A program made the translations under genes and the position numbers. 64,000 bases of DNA, taken from the NCBI RefSeq assembly GCF_016859125.1, contig NZ_CP069338.1:11597501-11661500 (forward strand). Reading direction: 5' to 3'. The DNA comes from Archangium violaceum (GTDB lineage Bacteria > Myxococcota > Myxococcia > Myxococcales > Myxococcaceae). The notes below the pieces were generated by a model. That model saw only the letters and a program-made list of their open reading frames with translations. It did not search any database and was not told the DNA's origin. This document shows positions 34,181 through 44,270 of this stretch, in pieces (position 1 is the first letter of the stretch; each line of letters opens with the position of its first letter).

Positions 34181-34708
34181 TTGAGCACTTTCGCACTGGA
34201 CAGGGTCACCGCCCAGTTTCCGGAGGCGGTGGCGGAGCGCTACCTCGACCGCACTGGCGGCGCCTGGGCCGTCATTCACGCCGAGCACCTGCCGAAGGTC
34301 GCCGCGTTCCTGAAGAACGAGCTCGACTTCAAGCTCTTCACCTCCATCGATGCGGTGGATCGCCTGCACCTCGCGGAGAATGATCCGCGCTTCGAGGTCG
34401 TCTACTTCATCTACTCGCTGTCGCGTCACGAGCACGTGCGCCTGAAGGTGCGCGTGAGCGAGGCCAACCCGGAGCTCCCCTCCATCGTGCCCGTCTTCCG
34501 CGGCGCCGACTGGTGGGAGCGCTTCGTCTGGGATTTCTACGGCATCCGCTTCGCGGGACATCCGGACCTGCGTCGCGTGTTGTTGTACGAAGAGTTCCAG
34601 GGCCACCCGCTCCGCAAGGACTACGCCCTGCGCGACCGTCAGCCGCTCATCCCCGAGCGGCCCATCAAGGACATCTTCCGCGGCCCCGGTACCAGCGGCG
34701 TTTCCTGA
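34181..34708 (+). CDS. nuoC: NADH-quinone oxidoreductase subunit C
   Basis: 175 residues from TTG 34181. The frame stays open back to a TTG at 34118, but those codons are poorer in G/C at third positions and overlap a good promoter, so the later start is preferred. Conserved NuoC segments: TSIDAVDR, VYFIYSLSRHEHVRLKV, PSIVPVFRGADWWER and WDFYGIRFAGHPDLRRVL. Forms the peripheral-arm base with NuoD. Followed 38 bases later by nuoD. Confidence 0.93.
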   Translation: MSTFALDRVTAQFPEAVAERYLDRTGGAWAVIHAEHLPKVAAFLKNELDFKLFTSIDAVDRLHLAENDPRFEVVYFIYSLSRHEHVRLKVRVSEANPELPSIVPVFRGADWWERFVWDFYGIRFAGHPDLRRVLLYEEFQGHPLRKDYALRDRQPLIPERPIKDIFRGPGTSGVS

Positions 34709-34746
34709 ACGCTCGCCCTCCTACCGGTCGCCCCCCCGAGGACATC

Positions 34747-36012
34747 ATGGCGGACACCCACAAGCCGGCGTCACCCCCCAACCCCACAGCGCCCAACCCG
34801 GACATCGACGCTTACGCCCACGAGGAGGAGCTGGAAGCCCACCTCCAGACGAAGCGGATGTACATCAACATGGGCCCCTCGCACCCCGCCACGCACGGCA
34901 CGGTGCGCCTGAAGGTGGAGCTCGAGGGCGAGAACATCGCCTCGATCGACTGTGAGATCGGCTTCCTCCACCGCGGCTTCCAGAAGAGCTGCGAGAACGT
35001 CACCTGGACCCAGTGCCTGCCCTACACGGACCGGTTGAACTACGTGTCCGCGATGATGAACAACTTCGGCTTCCTCAACGCCGTAGAAAAACTCATCGGC
35101 CTGGAGATCCCCGAGCGCGCCCAGTACATCCGGGTCATCGGCTCGGAGCTGCACCGCATCCATGATCACCTGACGTGCGTGGCCGCGACGGGCATGGAGC
35201 TCGGAGGCTTCGCGCCCTTCCTCTACGGCGTCGAGGCGCGCGAGCTCATCATGGATCGCGTGGCCGAGCTGACGGGCGCCCGGCTCACCACCAACTTCGG
35301 GCGCATTGGCGGCATGAACCGCGACCTGCCCGAGGGGTGGAGCGAGAAGGTCATCAAGACGCTCGACAAGGTGATGGAGCTGGTCGACGAGATGGACGGG
35401 CTGCTCACGCGCAACCGCATCTTCGTGGACCGCACCAAGGAGACGGGCATCATCACCGCCGAGGACGCCATCGACTACGGATGGACGGGCCCCTGCCTGC
35501 GCGCCTGCGGCATCGACTACGACATCCGCAAGGTGAAGCCATACTGGGTGTACGACCGCATGGAGTTCGACGTGCCGGTGGGCCAGCATGGCGACAACTA
35601 CGATCGCTACCTGATGCGCATCGAGGAGATGCGGCAATCCAACCGCATCATCCGCCAGGCGCTGAAGCAGATCCCCGGTGGCCCCATCATCGTGAATGAC
35701 TGGCGCATCGCGCTGCCGCCCAAGCCCGAGGTGTACGGCACCATCGAGGGCGTCATCTCCCACTTCAAGCTGGTGATGGAGGGCATCCAGGTGCCCGCCG
35801 GCGAGGTCTACGACTGCACCGAGGCCGCCAACGGAGAGCTGGGCTGGTACATGGTGAGCGACGGAAGCGGCCGGCCGTACAAGGTCCACGTGCGCGCACC
35901 GGGCTACCCGATCCTGTCCGCCGTGCCCCACATCATCAAGGGCAAGTTGCTGGCGGACCTCATTCCCACCTTTGACACGATCAACATGATCGGCGGCGAG
36001 GTCGAGCAGTGA
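34747..36012 (+). CDS. nuoD: NADH-quinone oxidoreductase subunit D
   Basis: 421 residues. NuoD signatures: INMGPSHPATHGTVRL near 40-55, EIGFLHRGFQKSCEN, RIGGMNRDLPEGW and EAANGELGWYMVSDG. It builds the quinone pocket with NuoB. The first 35 residues are Pro/Ala-rich and slightly longer than usual. ATG at 34747 with GAGGA 5 bases upstream. Its stop overlaps the GTG of nuoG (GTGA), so D and G are translationally coupled with no nuoE or nuoF between them. Confidence 0.96.
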   Translation: MADTHKPASPPNPTAPNPDIDAYAHEEELEAHLQTKRMYINMGPSHPATHGTVRLKVELEGENIASIDCEIGFLHRGFQKSCENVTWTQCLPYTDRLNYVSAMMNNFGFLNAVEKLIGLEIPERAQYIRVIGSELHRIHDHLTCVAATGMELGGFAPFLYGVEARELIMDRVAELTGARLTTNFGRIGGMNRDLPEGWSEKVIKTLDKVMELVDEMDGLLTRNRIFVDRTKETGIITAEDAIDYGWTGPCLRACGIDYDIRKVKPYWVYDRMEFDVPVGQHGDNYDRYLMRIEEMRQSNRIIRQALKQIPGGPIIVNDWRIALPPKPEVYGTIEGVISHFKLVMEGIQVPAGEVYDCTEAANGELGWYMVSDGSGRPYKVHVRAPGYPILSAVPHIIKGKLLADLIPTFDTINMIGGEVEQ

Positions 36013-37871
36013 GCGACAACGACACCAAGAAGCCAACCGGAGACTCGCAGCCGCCCCCCAAGGGCGCGCCCTCCGAAACGCGTGAGGCTCCCGGCTCCAC
36101 GCCGAAGCATCCGCCCGCGGGCGCGAAGCTGGACACCCCTCCGGCCGCGCACAGCGCCCCCACCGCGCCGCCCCCGCCTCCGACCGCCAAGCCGGCCGGG
36201 CCGCCCCCGCCGAAGAACCCGGGCTTCGTCACCTGCACCATCGACGGCAAGGAAGTCGTGGTGAAGCCGGGGACGAACATGGTCGAGGCCGCCCGTTCGG
36301 TCGGCTCGGACATCCCCTACTTCTGCTACCACCCGCGCCTGTCCATCGCGGCCAACTGCCGCATGTGCATGGTGGAGGCGTCCAACGCCCCCAAGCTGGT
36401 GCCCGCCTGCCAGACGCCGCTCGCCGAGGGCCAGGTCATCAAGACCAACACGGCCAAGGTGAAGGAGCAGCAGCGCGCGGTGATGGAGTTCCTGCTGCTC
36501 AACCACCCGGTCGACTGCTCCATCTGTGACCAGGCCGGTGAGTGCAAGCTGCAGGACTACTACATGCGCTACGACTACCGCCCCTCGCGTCTGGAGGGCG
36601 GCAAGGTCATGAAGAACAAGCGCAAGGTCCTGGGACCCCGCGTGGTGCTGGACCAGGAGCGCTGCATCATCTGCAGCCGCTGCGTGCGCTTCATGAACGA
36701 GATCCCGAAGGAGCCGCAGCTCGGCATCTTCGGCCGTGGCAGCCACGAGGTCATCGACACGTTCCCGGGCAGCGAGCTCAACAGCAACTACTCGCTCAAC
36801 ACCGTGGACATCTGCCCCGTGGGCGCGCTGCTCAGCCGGGACTTCCGTTTCCGCGCCCGCTCGTGGTTCCTGTCCGCCGCTCCGTCCGTGTGCACCGGCT
36901 GCTCGCGCGGCTGCAACACCTACGCGGACTTCATGGCGCAGGACACCTACCGCTACCGCCCGCGCGAGAACGAGGCCATCAACAAGAGCTGGATGTGCGA
37001 TCAGGGCCGGCTCTCGTACAAGTACCTCAACCTCGGCCGCGTGCTGAGCGCGGTGGTGGGCCGCCAGCAGGGCGGTACGGCCCGTCCGGAGGTCGCGCGC
37101 AAGGAGGCCATCAAGGCCGCCGCCAAGGCGCTCGGCGAGGTGAAGGGCAAGGTGGCGGTGCTCGCCTCCCCACTGGCCTCCAACGAGGACCTGCTCGCCA
37201 CGCTCACCTTCGCCAAGGGGACGCTGGGCGCCAGGGAGGTCTACGTGGGTGGCCGTCCGCAGGGTGACGCCGACCACTACCTCATGACGGCGGACAAGAA
37301 CCCCAACCGCAAGGGTCTGGAGCTCATCGCCGCCGGACTGGGGCTGGCGCTCCGTCCGTTCGACGAGCTGGTGAAGGCCATCGACGGTGGCAAGGTGAGG
37401 GCGCTCTACGCCGTGGGCACCGAGGTGCCGGGCAACGTGGAGACCTTCGCCCAGGCGGCCGCGAAGCTGGACGTCTTCGTGGCGCAGGCGATGAACGAGT
37501 CGCCGCTGACCGCGCAGGCCACCGTGCTGCTGCCGGCCTCCACCCACGTGGAGTACGACGGCTCCTTCGTGCAGATGGACGGCATCGTCCAGCGCTTCCG
37601 CAAGGCGTACCCGTCCAAGGGCGACGCCGTGGCGCACTGGGCGCTGGCGGCGGAGCTCACCCGCGAGCTGGGTGGCACCGCGGCCTGGACGTCCTCGCGC
37701 GAGGCGTTCCGCGAGCTGGGCAAGCAGGTGGCCGAGCTCGCCCAGTTCGACTGGGACAAGGCCGCTCCGCCCGACCGTGAAAAGCCTGGCATCAATCCCC
37801 TGCCGACCGCCGCCGACGGCCGGCCACCGGGGTATCGTGAGTTCGGCGCTCCCAGGGTCCGGGGTCTCTGA
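36009..37871 (+). CDS. nuoG: NADH-quinone oxidoreductase subunit G with Pro-rich N-terminal extension
   Basis: 620 residues. An N-terminal extension of about 70 Pro/Ala/Lys-rich residues precedes the ferredoxin domain. Cluster motifs in order: N1b (YFCYHPRLSIAANCRMCMVE … PAC), N5 (HPVDCSICDQAGEC), N4/N6 region (CIICSRC … DICPVGAL) and N7 (CTGCSRGC … WMCDQGR). The shortened molybdopterin-oxidoreductase-like remainder lacks a cofactor role. Carries electrons from NuoF to NuoB/I in complex I. GTG start inside the nuoD stop; nuoH follows after 2 bases. Confidence 0.95.
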   Translation: MSDNDTKKPTGDSQPPPKGAPSETREAPGSTPKHPPAGAKLDTPPAAHSAPTAPPPPPTAKPAGPPPPKNPGFVTCTIDGKEVVVKPGTNMVEAARSVGSDIPYFCYHPRLSIAANCRMCMVEASNAPKLVPACQTPLAEGQVIKTNTAKVKEQQRAVMEFLLLNHPVDCSICDQAGECKLQDYYMRYDYRPSRLEGGKVMKNKRKVLGPRVVLDQERCIICSRCVRFMNEIPKEPQLGIFGRGSHEVIDTFPGSELNSNYSLNTVDICPVGALLSRDFRFRARSWFLSAAPSVCTGCSRGCNTYADFMAQDTYRYRPRENEAINKSWMCDQGRLSYKYLNLGRVLSAVVGRQQGGTARPEVARKEAIKAAAKALGEVKGKVAVLASPLASNEDLLATLTFAKGTLGAREVYVGGRPQGDADHYLMTADKNPNRKGLELIAAGLGLALRPFDELVKAIDGGKVRALYAVGTEVPGNVETFAQAAAKLDVFVAQAMNESPLTAQATVLLPASTHVEYDGSFVQMDGIVQRFRKAYPSKGDAVAHWALAAELTRELGGTAAWTSSREAFRELGKQVAELAQFDWDKAAPPDREKPGINPLPTAADGRPPGYREFGAPRVRGL

Positions 37872-37873
37872 CA

Positions 37874-39376
<1,503 letters not shown>

Positions 39377-39388
39377 GAGAAAGACATC

Positions 39389-40150
39389 ATGGCTTACAAC
39401 GCGACCAAGGATCCCCGCACCGACATCCGCGAGCGCTCCTACCTGCCGGAGTTGATCCGCGGTCTGGCCATCACCACCCGGCACTTCCTGCGCAACCTCT
39501 TCGGCGAGCGGGAGGTCAACACCCCGTTCGAGGACCGCAAGAGCACCAGCCTGGTGACCACCGTGCAGTACCCGGAGGAGAAGATCCCCTACCCCGACGG
39601 GTACCGCGGTCTTCACCGCCTGGTTCCGCGCGAGGACGGCAAGCCGCGCTGCGTGGCCTGCTACATGTGCGCCACCATCTGCCCGGCCCAGTGCATCTAC
39701 ATCGAGGCCGGGGAGTACGAGGTGGACGCGGCGGAGGGCAGCTCGCGCGTCATCGAGAAGTTCCCGACCCAGTTCGTCATCGATGAGCTGCGCTGCATCG
39801 TGTGCGGCCTGTGCGTGGACGCGTGCCCCAAGGACGCCATCCGCATGGACACGTACACGCACACTCCGGCCGAGTACAACCGGCAGGGCTTCGTCTACGA
39901 CATCCCCAAGCTGCTCAAGGGGGCCGCCGTCTCCCACCCGTCCGATCCGTGGAACAAGCGCCCGGGTTCGGCGCAGCCGGCCCACGTGCACAAGGAGGCC
40001 CACACCCGCATCGGCGAGGGCCACGAGTCGCACCACGGCGCGGAGCTCACGGCGGGCCACGGCCACGCCCATGGTGACCACGGCGCTCCGGGCAGCCGCA
40101 CCGTCGTCTCCAACGAGGGCCCGGTGCCCGTGACGAAGTTCCTCAAGTAG
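39389..40150 (+). CDS. nuoI: NADH-quinone oxidoreductase subunit I with His-rich C-terminal tail
   Basis: 253 residues versus about 165-180 usual. Two 4Fe-4S ferredoxin motifs, [15 protein letters not shown] and [15 protein letters not shown], hold clusters N6a and N6b. From about residue 195 the protein continues with a His-rich tail ([28 protein letters not shown]). Same kind of tail as on NuoH, encoded immediately upstream. ATG at 39389 with GAGAGAAAG upstream. Last nuo gene in the window; a hairpin follows. Confidence 0.95.
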   Translation: MAYNATKDPRTDIRERSYLPELIRGLAITTRHFLRNLFGEREVNTPFEDRKSTSLVTTVQYPEEKIPYPDGYRGLHRLVPREDGKPRCVACYMCATICPAQCIYIEAGEYEVDAAEGSSRVIEKFPTQFVIDELRCIVCGLCVDACPKDAIRMDTYTHTPAEYNRQGFVYDIPKLLKGAAVSHPSDPWNKRPGSAQPAHVHKEAHTRIGEGHESHHGAELTAGHGHAHGDHGAPGSRTVVSNEGPVPVTKFLK

Positions 40151-40175
40151 GACGTCCGGCGCACCCCGCCGGCTG

Positions 40176-40217
40176 CCGGCCCGCCCTCCCGCCTCGTGCG
40201 GTGGAATGGCGGGCCGG
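40176..40217 (+). terminator. Candidate terminator after nuoI
   Basis: CCGGCCCGCC (40176-40185) is perfectly complementary to GGCGGGCCGG (40208-40217); the loop has a smaller CCGC/GCGG stem. Only a weak T run (GCCGTTTC) follows, so termination efficiency is uncertain. Confidence 0.5.
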
Positions 40218-40314
40218 TGCCGTTTCAGGGCCCGTGCGCGTGCAGCCGCGTTGCAGCCCTACAACCCCGTTCCAGGCATGCGAGGGGACGGGTGCACCTC
40301 GGGGCGAGCGACCC

Positions 40315-40343
40315 TTTCCAGCGCATCACAAACTCCGTAGGGT
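40315..40343 (+). promoter_or_regulatory. Candidate promoter of the ferredoxin gene, leaderless type
   Basis: TTTCCA at 40315-40320, 17-base spacer, TAGGGT at 40338-40343, the same -10 hexamer as nuoA. The ATG at 40351 lies 7 bases further. AGGGTGGG could alternatively serve as a Shine-Dalgarno if transcription starts upstream. Confidence 0.4.
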
Positions 40344-40350
40344 GGGCCGC

Positions 40351-40710
40351 ATGAAGCGTTACCGCCTCTCCGTGTGCAAGGGCTCCAGCTGCAAGGCCGG
40401 CGGCTCCGATGCCGTGGCCACGGCCGCCCGTGAGGAGCTGTCCACCCGGAAGCTCCAGGTGCGCTGCGAGCTGTACCGCGGAGGTTGCTACGGCTTCTGT
40501 CACATGGGGCCGAACGTCGTCATCCGCGAGGAGACGGGACGCAAGAGGGATCCCCTCTCCCCCGAGGACTACCAGCTCATGGGTTGGGAGGGCGAGGCGT
40601 ACTACTCGCACATGACGCCGGAGAAGATGCGGCGCGTGGTGGCCGAGCACATCGAGCAGGACAAGCCCATCATCGAGTTCTTCGGCCACCCGGACGAGGC
40701 GGACGAGTAG
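40351..40710 (+). CDS. Thioredoxin-like [2Fe-2S] ferredoxin (NuoE-like)
   Basis: 119 residues. Cys ligands C9 and C14 (CKGSSC) and C46 and C50 (CYGFC) have the C-x4-C plus C-x3-C layout of thioredoxin-fold [2Fe-2S] ferredoxins and of the NuoE C-terminal domain. It lacks the helical N-terminal domain of NuoE. The position, 200 bases after nuoI in a locus without nuoE, invites a link to complex I, but a separate promoter and a terminator separate them. Longer in-frame readings upstream lack coding character. Confidence 0.85.
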   Translation: MKRYRLSVCKGSSCKAGGSDAVATAAREELSTRKLQVRCELYRGGCYGFCHMGPNVVIREETGRKRDPLSPEDYQLMGWEGEAYYSHMTPEKMRRVVAEHIEQDKPIIEFFGHPDEADE

Positions 40711-40725
40711 CCCGCCCCACCGTCA

Positions 40726-43311
40726 CTACCCCTCGAGCGCGAACACGCCGTCCCAGTCCTCTGGAGGCGCCGCCGAGGCGAACTTGCGGCAGCGCTCGGC
40801 GTACACCCCGGCCACCGCGTCCTGGAAGGCCTCCACGCCCCGTGTGAACAGCGCCAGCGCCTCGTCGAAGCGCCGCTGGTGGTACGCCGTGAGCGCCTGC
40901 TCGTAGAGCGCGAGCTGCTCCTGCATCTGGGGGGAGATCTCTCCCTTGCGGCCCACCAGCTCGTGCATGCGCAGGGGCTCCGTCCGGCCCTTGGGCCGCA
41001 CCCGGTCCACCTCGCGGAAGACGTAGGAGTCCTGCGCCAGCCGGGCCGTGTTGTCCCCCACCAGCACGAAGGTGCCGTAGCCGCGGTTGAGGCTCTCCAT
41101 GAACATGGAGAGCTTCACCGGCTCGCCCATGACGGAGTACTTGGACTCGAAGTCGCTGCCCATGCCGCCCACCAGCACCTCGCTGGTGTCGATGCCGATG
41201 CGGCACTGCAGGTGGTGGCCGTACGTCTTGTCCCAGTACGCCTGGCGCTCCACCAGCACCGCGCGTACCTTCAACGCGGCGTCGCAGGCCCGGTGCGCGT
41301 GTTTGTCCGTGCGCACCGGCGCGCCCCAGAAGGCCATCACCGCGTCGCCAATGTACTTGTCCACCTGGCCGTGCGTGGCGCGCACCACGTCCGTCATCTC
41401 CGTCAGGTAGTCGTTGAGCAGCTGGATGAGCCGCTCGGGCGGAAGTTGTCCGGACAGACGCGAGAAGCCGTCGAGGTCACAGAAGAAGACCGTCACCTCG
41501 CGGCGCTCCGGCCGCGTCAGCAGGCGCAAGTCCCGCGTGACGAGCCTCGCCACCTCGGGGTGCACGTAGCGGCCGAGCACGTCGGTGATGAAGTGGCGCA
41601 GCTGCCGCTCGGTGCGCGAGGCCTGGACGATGGTGAAGACGAAGGTGAGGCCCATGGCCAGCAGCGGGCCCACCATCGCCACCCAGAGCAGCCGGGTGAC
41701 GAACAGGTACCAGGCCACTCCCGCGTAGAGCAGGCCCACCGTCCCCATGGCGGTCAGGTACACCATCACGTCGCCGAAGGAGCGCAGGCCCCGGTTGAAG
41801 GTGAGCGCCACGAAGGCGCCGATGAACGCCAGCCCCAGCGTCAGGAAGAGATCCGTGCGCGGCGTGGCACGGGTGAGGCCCTCGGACTGCAGGAGGTTCA
41901 CCAACGACTGCGCGAGCACCGCGCCCGCGGGTGTGCGCTCGCCGATGGGCGTGCGCTGGAAGTCCATCGCCTGGCGCGACGTGTTGGTGAAGACGATGAG
42001 GCGGCCCTCGATGTCGTGCACCGAGCGCGGCGGCACGCCCTCGCGTACGGCGAAGAGGTTGCGCAGCACGTTCCATGCGGGGATGGCCCGAGACACCGAG
42101 CCCCGCGAGCCCCGCCCCACCTCCGCCGCGTCCCAGCGCACCAGGCTGTAACCGGACTCGTCCATGGGGATGGAGAAGCGGTCTCCCACGTACAGCCGGC
42201 CGTCCGCGTAGCGCAGCTGGCGCGTGTTCGCCTGACGCATCGCCGCCACCAGCGGCATCGAGGGAAGCACGTGCCGGTTGCCCTCGCGCGAGCGGTAGCT
42301 CACCAGGTGTGGCACGGCGCGCACCACCCCGTCCGGATCCGCCGGCACGGTGACGGCGCCGTAGAGACTCGCCGAGCCCAGCAACGGCGCCACCGGGTGC
42401 TCCAACTGCCGCACCTCCTCCAGCAGCGCCGCGTCCAATCCCTCCACCTGCACCTCGGCCAGGGACACGAAGAGCTCGAGCGGGCCCACACGGTACGTGT
42501 CGTCCGTGACGCGCCGCTCCTGCACCTTCGGCGGCTCGCGCACGCCCTGCTCCAGCGCCACCCGCTGGCCATCCTGCTCGCTGGCCACGCCCGCCCAGAC
42601 CTCCACGGCGTTGCCCGCGGGGATGAGGAAGGCCGGCTTCTGGTCCGCCAGCACCGACTGCACCCGGCTCCGGGCCTCGGCCTCGCTGGCGTAGCTACCC
42701 AGCCGCACGCGGAACGGCCACAGCCTGCTGCCCGCCGGAATCCCCCGGTCCGAAGTCCACGAAAAGGCCAGCACCGACTTCTCCGGGTAGCGGTCCAGCA
42801 GCGTGCGGAAGGCCCGATCGTCGTCCAGCCCCTCCAGGCCGGGCGTGCCCTGCGCGAGGCAGGCTCGCGGGCTGCGCTCCGTGAAGGGGAAGTCGAGCAA
42901 CACCAACTCCGCGCCCTCGTCGACGAGCCGGTTGGACAGGCCACCCAGGATTTCCCGGGGCCATGGGTTGGAGGCGATGCCGGGGTGCTCGTCCTGACGG
43001 GCCTCGGCGAGCGTCTCGTCGTCGAGCGCCACCACCACCACGCGATCCGAGCGCGAGGAGCGGGCCCCCAGGGAGCGCACGCGCCAGTCGTAGGTGCCCC
43101 GCTCCCAGGACTGCACCCAGGCAGAGGGGCGGGCGAGCAGCGCGATGGGCGTGGCCTCCCCGGAGAGCTGCGCGCGCGGAACGCGGTAGTAGACGAGCAA
43201 CCCGAGAATGGCGCCGAAGAGCGTGGCCTGCAGGAGCGAGTAGCCGAGCCGCTGCAGGAAGCGGAGACCGGCCGAGTAGATGGGAAGGCTTCGCACGGGA
43301 GCGGCCACCAT
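40726..43311 (-). CDS. CHASE2-domain class III adenylate/guanylate cyclase-like protein
   Basis: 861 residues. TM1 at about 25-42, a CHASE2 extracellular sensor (VVVVALDDETL, LVLLDFPF) to about 440, three membrane helices at about 480-560, then a class III cyclase domain. Metal-binding Asp residues are present (FCDLDGFS, and KYIGDAVMAFWG). The segment normally reading G-D-x-V-N-L-A-x-R is GEPVKLSMF, so the transition-state Asn and Arg are Lys and Phe. The protein may be inactive, may use another substrate, or may need a partner. A C-terminal TPR-like pair follows. Unusual for its loss of key residues. Confidence 0.9.
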   Translation of the reverse strand: MVAAPVRSLPIYSAGLRFLQRLGYSLLQATLFGAILGLLVYYRVPRAQLSGEATPIALLARPSAWVQSWERGTYDWRVRSLGARSSRSDRVVVVALDDETLAEARQDEHPGIASNPWPREILGGLSNRLVDEGAELVLLDFPFTERSPRACLAQGTPGLEGLDDDRAFRTLLDRYPEKSVLAFSWTSDRGIPAGSRLWPFRVRLGSYASEAEARSRVQSVLADQKPAFLIPAGNAVEVWAGVASEQDGQRVALEQGVREPPKVQERRVTDDTYRVGPLELFVSLAEVQVEGLDAALLEEVRQLEHPVAPLLGSASLYGAVTVPADPDGVVRAVPHLVSYRSREGNRHVLPSMPLVAAMRQANTRQLRYADGRLYVGDRFSIPMDESGYSLVRWDAAEVGRGSRGSVSRAIPAWNVLRNLFAVREGVPPRSVHDIEGRLIVFTNTSRQAMDFQRTPIGERTPAGAVLAQSLVNLLQSEGLTRATPRTDLFLTLGLAFIGAFVALTFNRGLRSFGDVMVYLTAMGTVGLLYAGVAWYLFVTRLLWVAMVGPLLAMGLTFVFTIVQASRTERQLRHFITDVLGRYVHPEVARLVTRDLRLLTRPERREVTVFFCDLDGFSRLSGQLPPERLIQLLNDYLTEMTDVVRATHGQVDKYIGDAVMAFWGAPVRTDKHAHRACDAALKVRAVLVERQAYWDKTYGHHLQCRIGIDTSEVLVGGMGSDFESKYSVMGEPVKLSMFMESLNRGYGTFVLVGDNTARLAQDSYVFREVDRVRPKGRTEPLRMHELVGRKGEISPQMQEQLALYEQALTAYHQRRFDEALALFTRGVEAFQDAVAGVYAERCRKFASAAPPEDWDGVFALEG

Positions 43312-43391
43312 AGCGCGTTCGGCCCCCGGCCCCAGCCCTCACGACACCCTGGTATGCTCGTCCGCCGGGCCGTCCTTCCGGAAAGATGCAT

Positions 43392-44252
43392 ATGAAACGC
43401 CTCCTGCTGTCCGCCGCCGCCACCGCTCTCCTGCTCTCCCCCCTTGCCTGCGAGCAGCTCCTCGCGGAGAAGGTGATGGTGGGCACCGTACTGTCCACTC
43501 CGGACGTGGACGTGTCGTTGTCCGCCATGGCCGGGTTCGATGCCGGCACGCAGCCCGACGGAGGCTTCTACGAGGAGGATCGGCTCACCCTCCCGGGTCA
43601 GACGGCCGCCTACGTCTTCTTCGGCACGCGCAGTGGCGACCAGGGCACCCCGGAGCCCCTCTCCGACGCCACCGTCCGCATCGAGATGCAGAACGGCGGC
43701 ACGCTGAACCTCGAGAACAAGGGCCCGGGTACCTACGGCCTGACGAGCGGCTCCGAGGATGACGCGGGCGTGAAGTACCAGTCCGGTACCACCTACCGCT
43801 TCATCGCCGTGCAAGGAGGCAACTCGCACGTGGGCACCGTGGAGGACGCGCCTGCCCAGGAGCGCATCGACACGCTCCACCCACCGGAGGGCTTCGTCCG
43901 GCACCTGGCCAACCAGGAGCTCACGCTGCGGCGTCCCGCGGTGGCCGGCGGCAAGGAGCGCACGATCGGCTTCGTCACCGTCATCCCGCTGAGCTCGGAC
44001 GGCGACAAGGGCGAGCCCACCTACTCCAACATGCCGACGGATCCGCTGAGCCTCCTCCAGCTCGCGGCCATGCCCGCCGATTGGACGCGGGACACCCTCA
44101 CCATCCCGGGCAGCGCCTTCCCCCGGCCCCAGAGCAACTACCTCGTCGTCTTCCAGACGGTGCGGTCGGGCGGCGCCGAGTCCAACAACCTCTTCATCGG
44201 CAGCGCGCTGCTCGTGGGCACCGCGGACGTGGGCATGGTGCGCACGCAGTAA
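43392..44252 (+). CDS. Uncharacterised lipoprotein
   Basis: 286 residues from ATG 43392, with GGAAAG 7 bases upstream (an ATG 6 bases earlier is possible). Signal peptide with lipobox PLAC (C20). The mature part is beta-rich and Gly/Thr-rich, with a segment DATVRIEMQNGGTLNLENKGPGTY suggestive of an immunoglobulin-like or carboxypeptidase-regulatory-like fold. No catalytic motif. Likely an outer-membrane surface lipoprotein. Single gene, convergent with the next. Confidence 0.65.
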   Translation: MKRLLLSAAATALLLSPLACEQLLAEKVMVGTVLSTPDVDVSLSAMAGFDAGTQPDGGFYEEDRLTLPGQTAAYVFFGTRSGDQGTPEPLSDATVRIEMQNGGTLNLENKGPGTYGLTSGSEDDAGVKYQSGTTYRFIAVQGGNSHVGTVEDAPAQERIDTLHPPEGFVRHLANQELTLRRPAVAGGKERTIGFVTVIPLSSDGDKGEPTYSNMPTDPLSLLQLAAMPADWTRDTLTIPGSAFPRPQSNYLVVFQTVRSGGAESNNLFIGSALLVGTADVGMVRTQ

Positions 44253-44270
44253 CCGGCCTCGCCCTCCCGT

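Noticed and set aside
40879-43395. Plus-strand frame of about 840 codons over the CHASE2/cyclase gene
   Set aside because: The minus strand has CHASE2 and cyclase motifs; the plus translation is His/Arg/Ala-rich noise.
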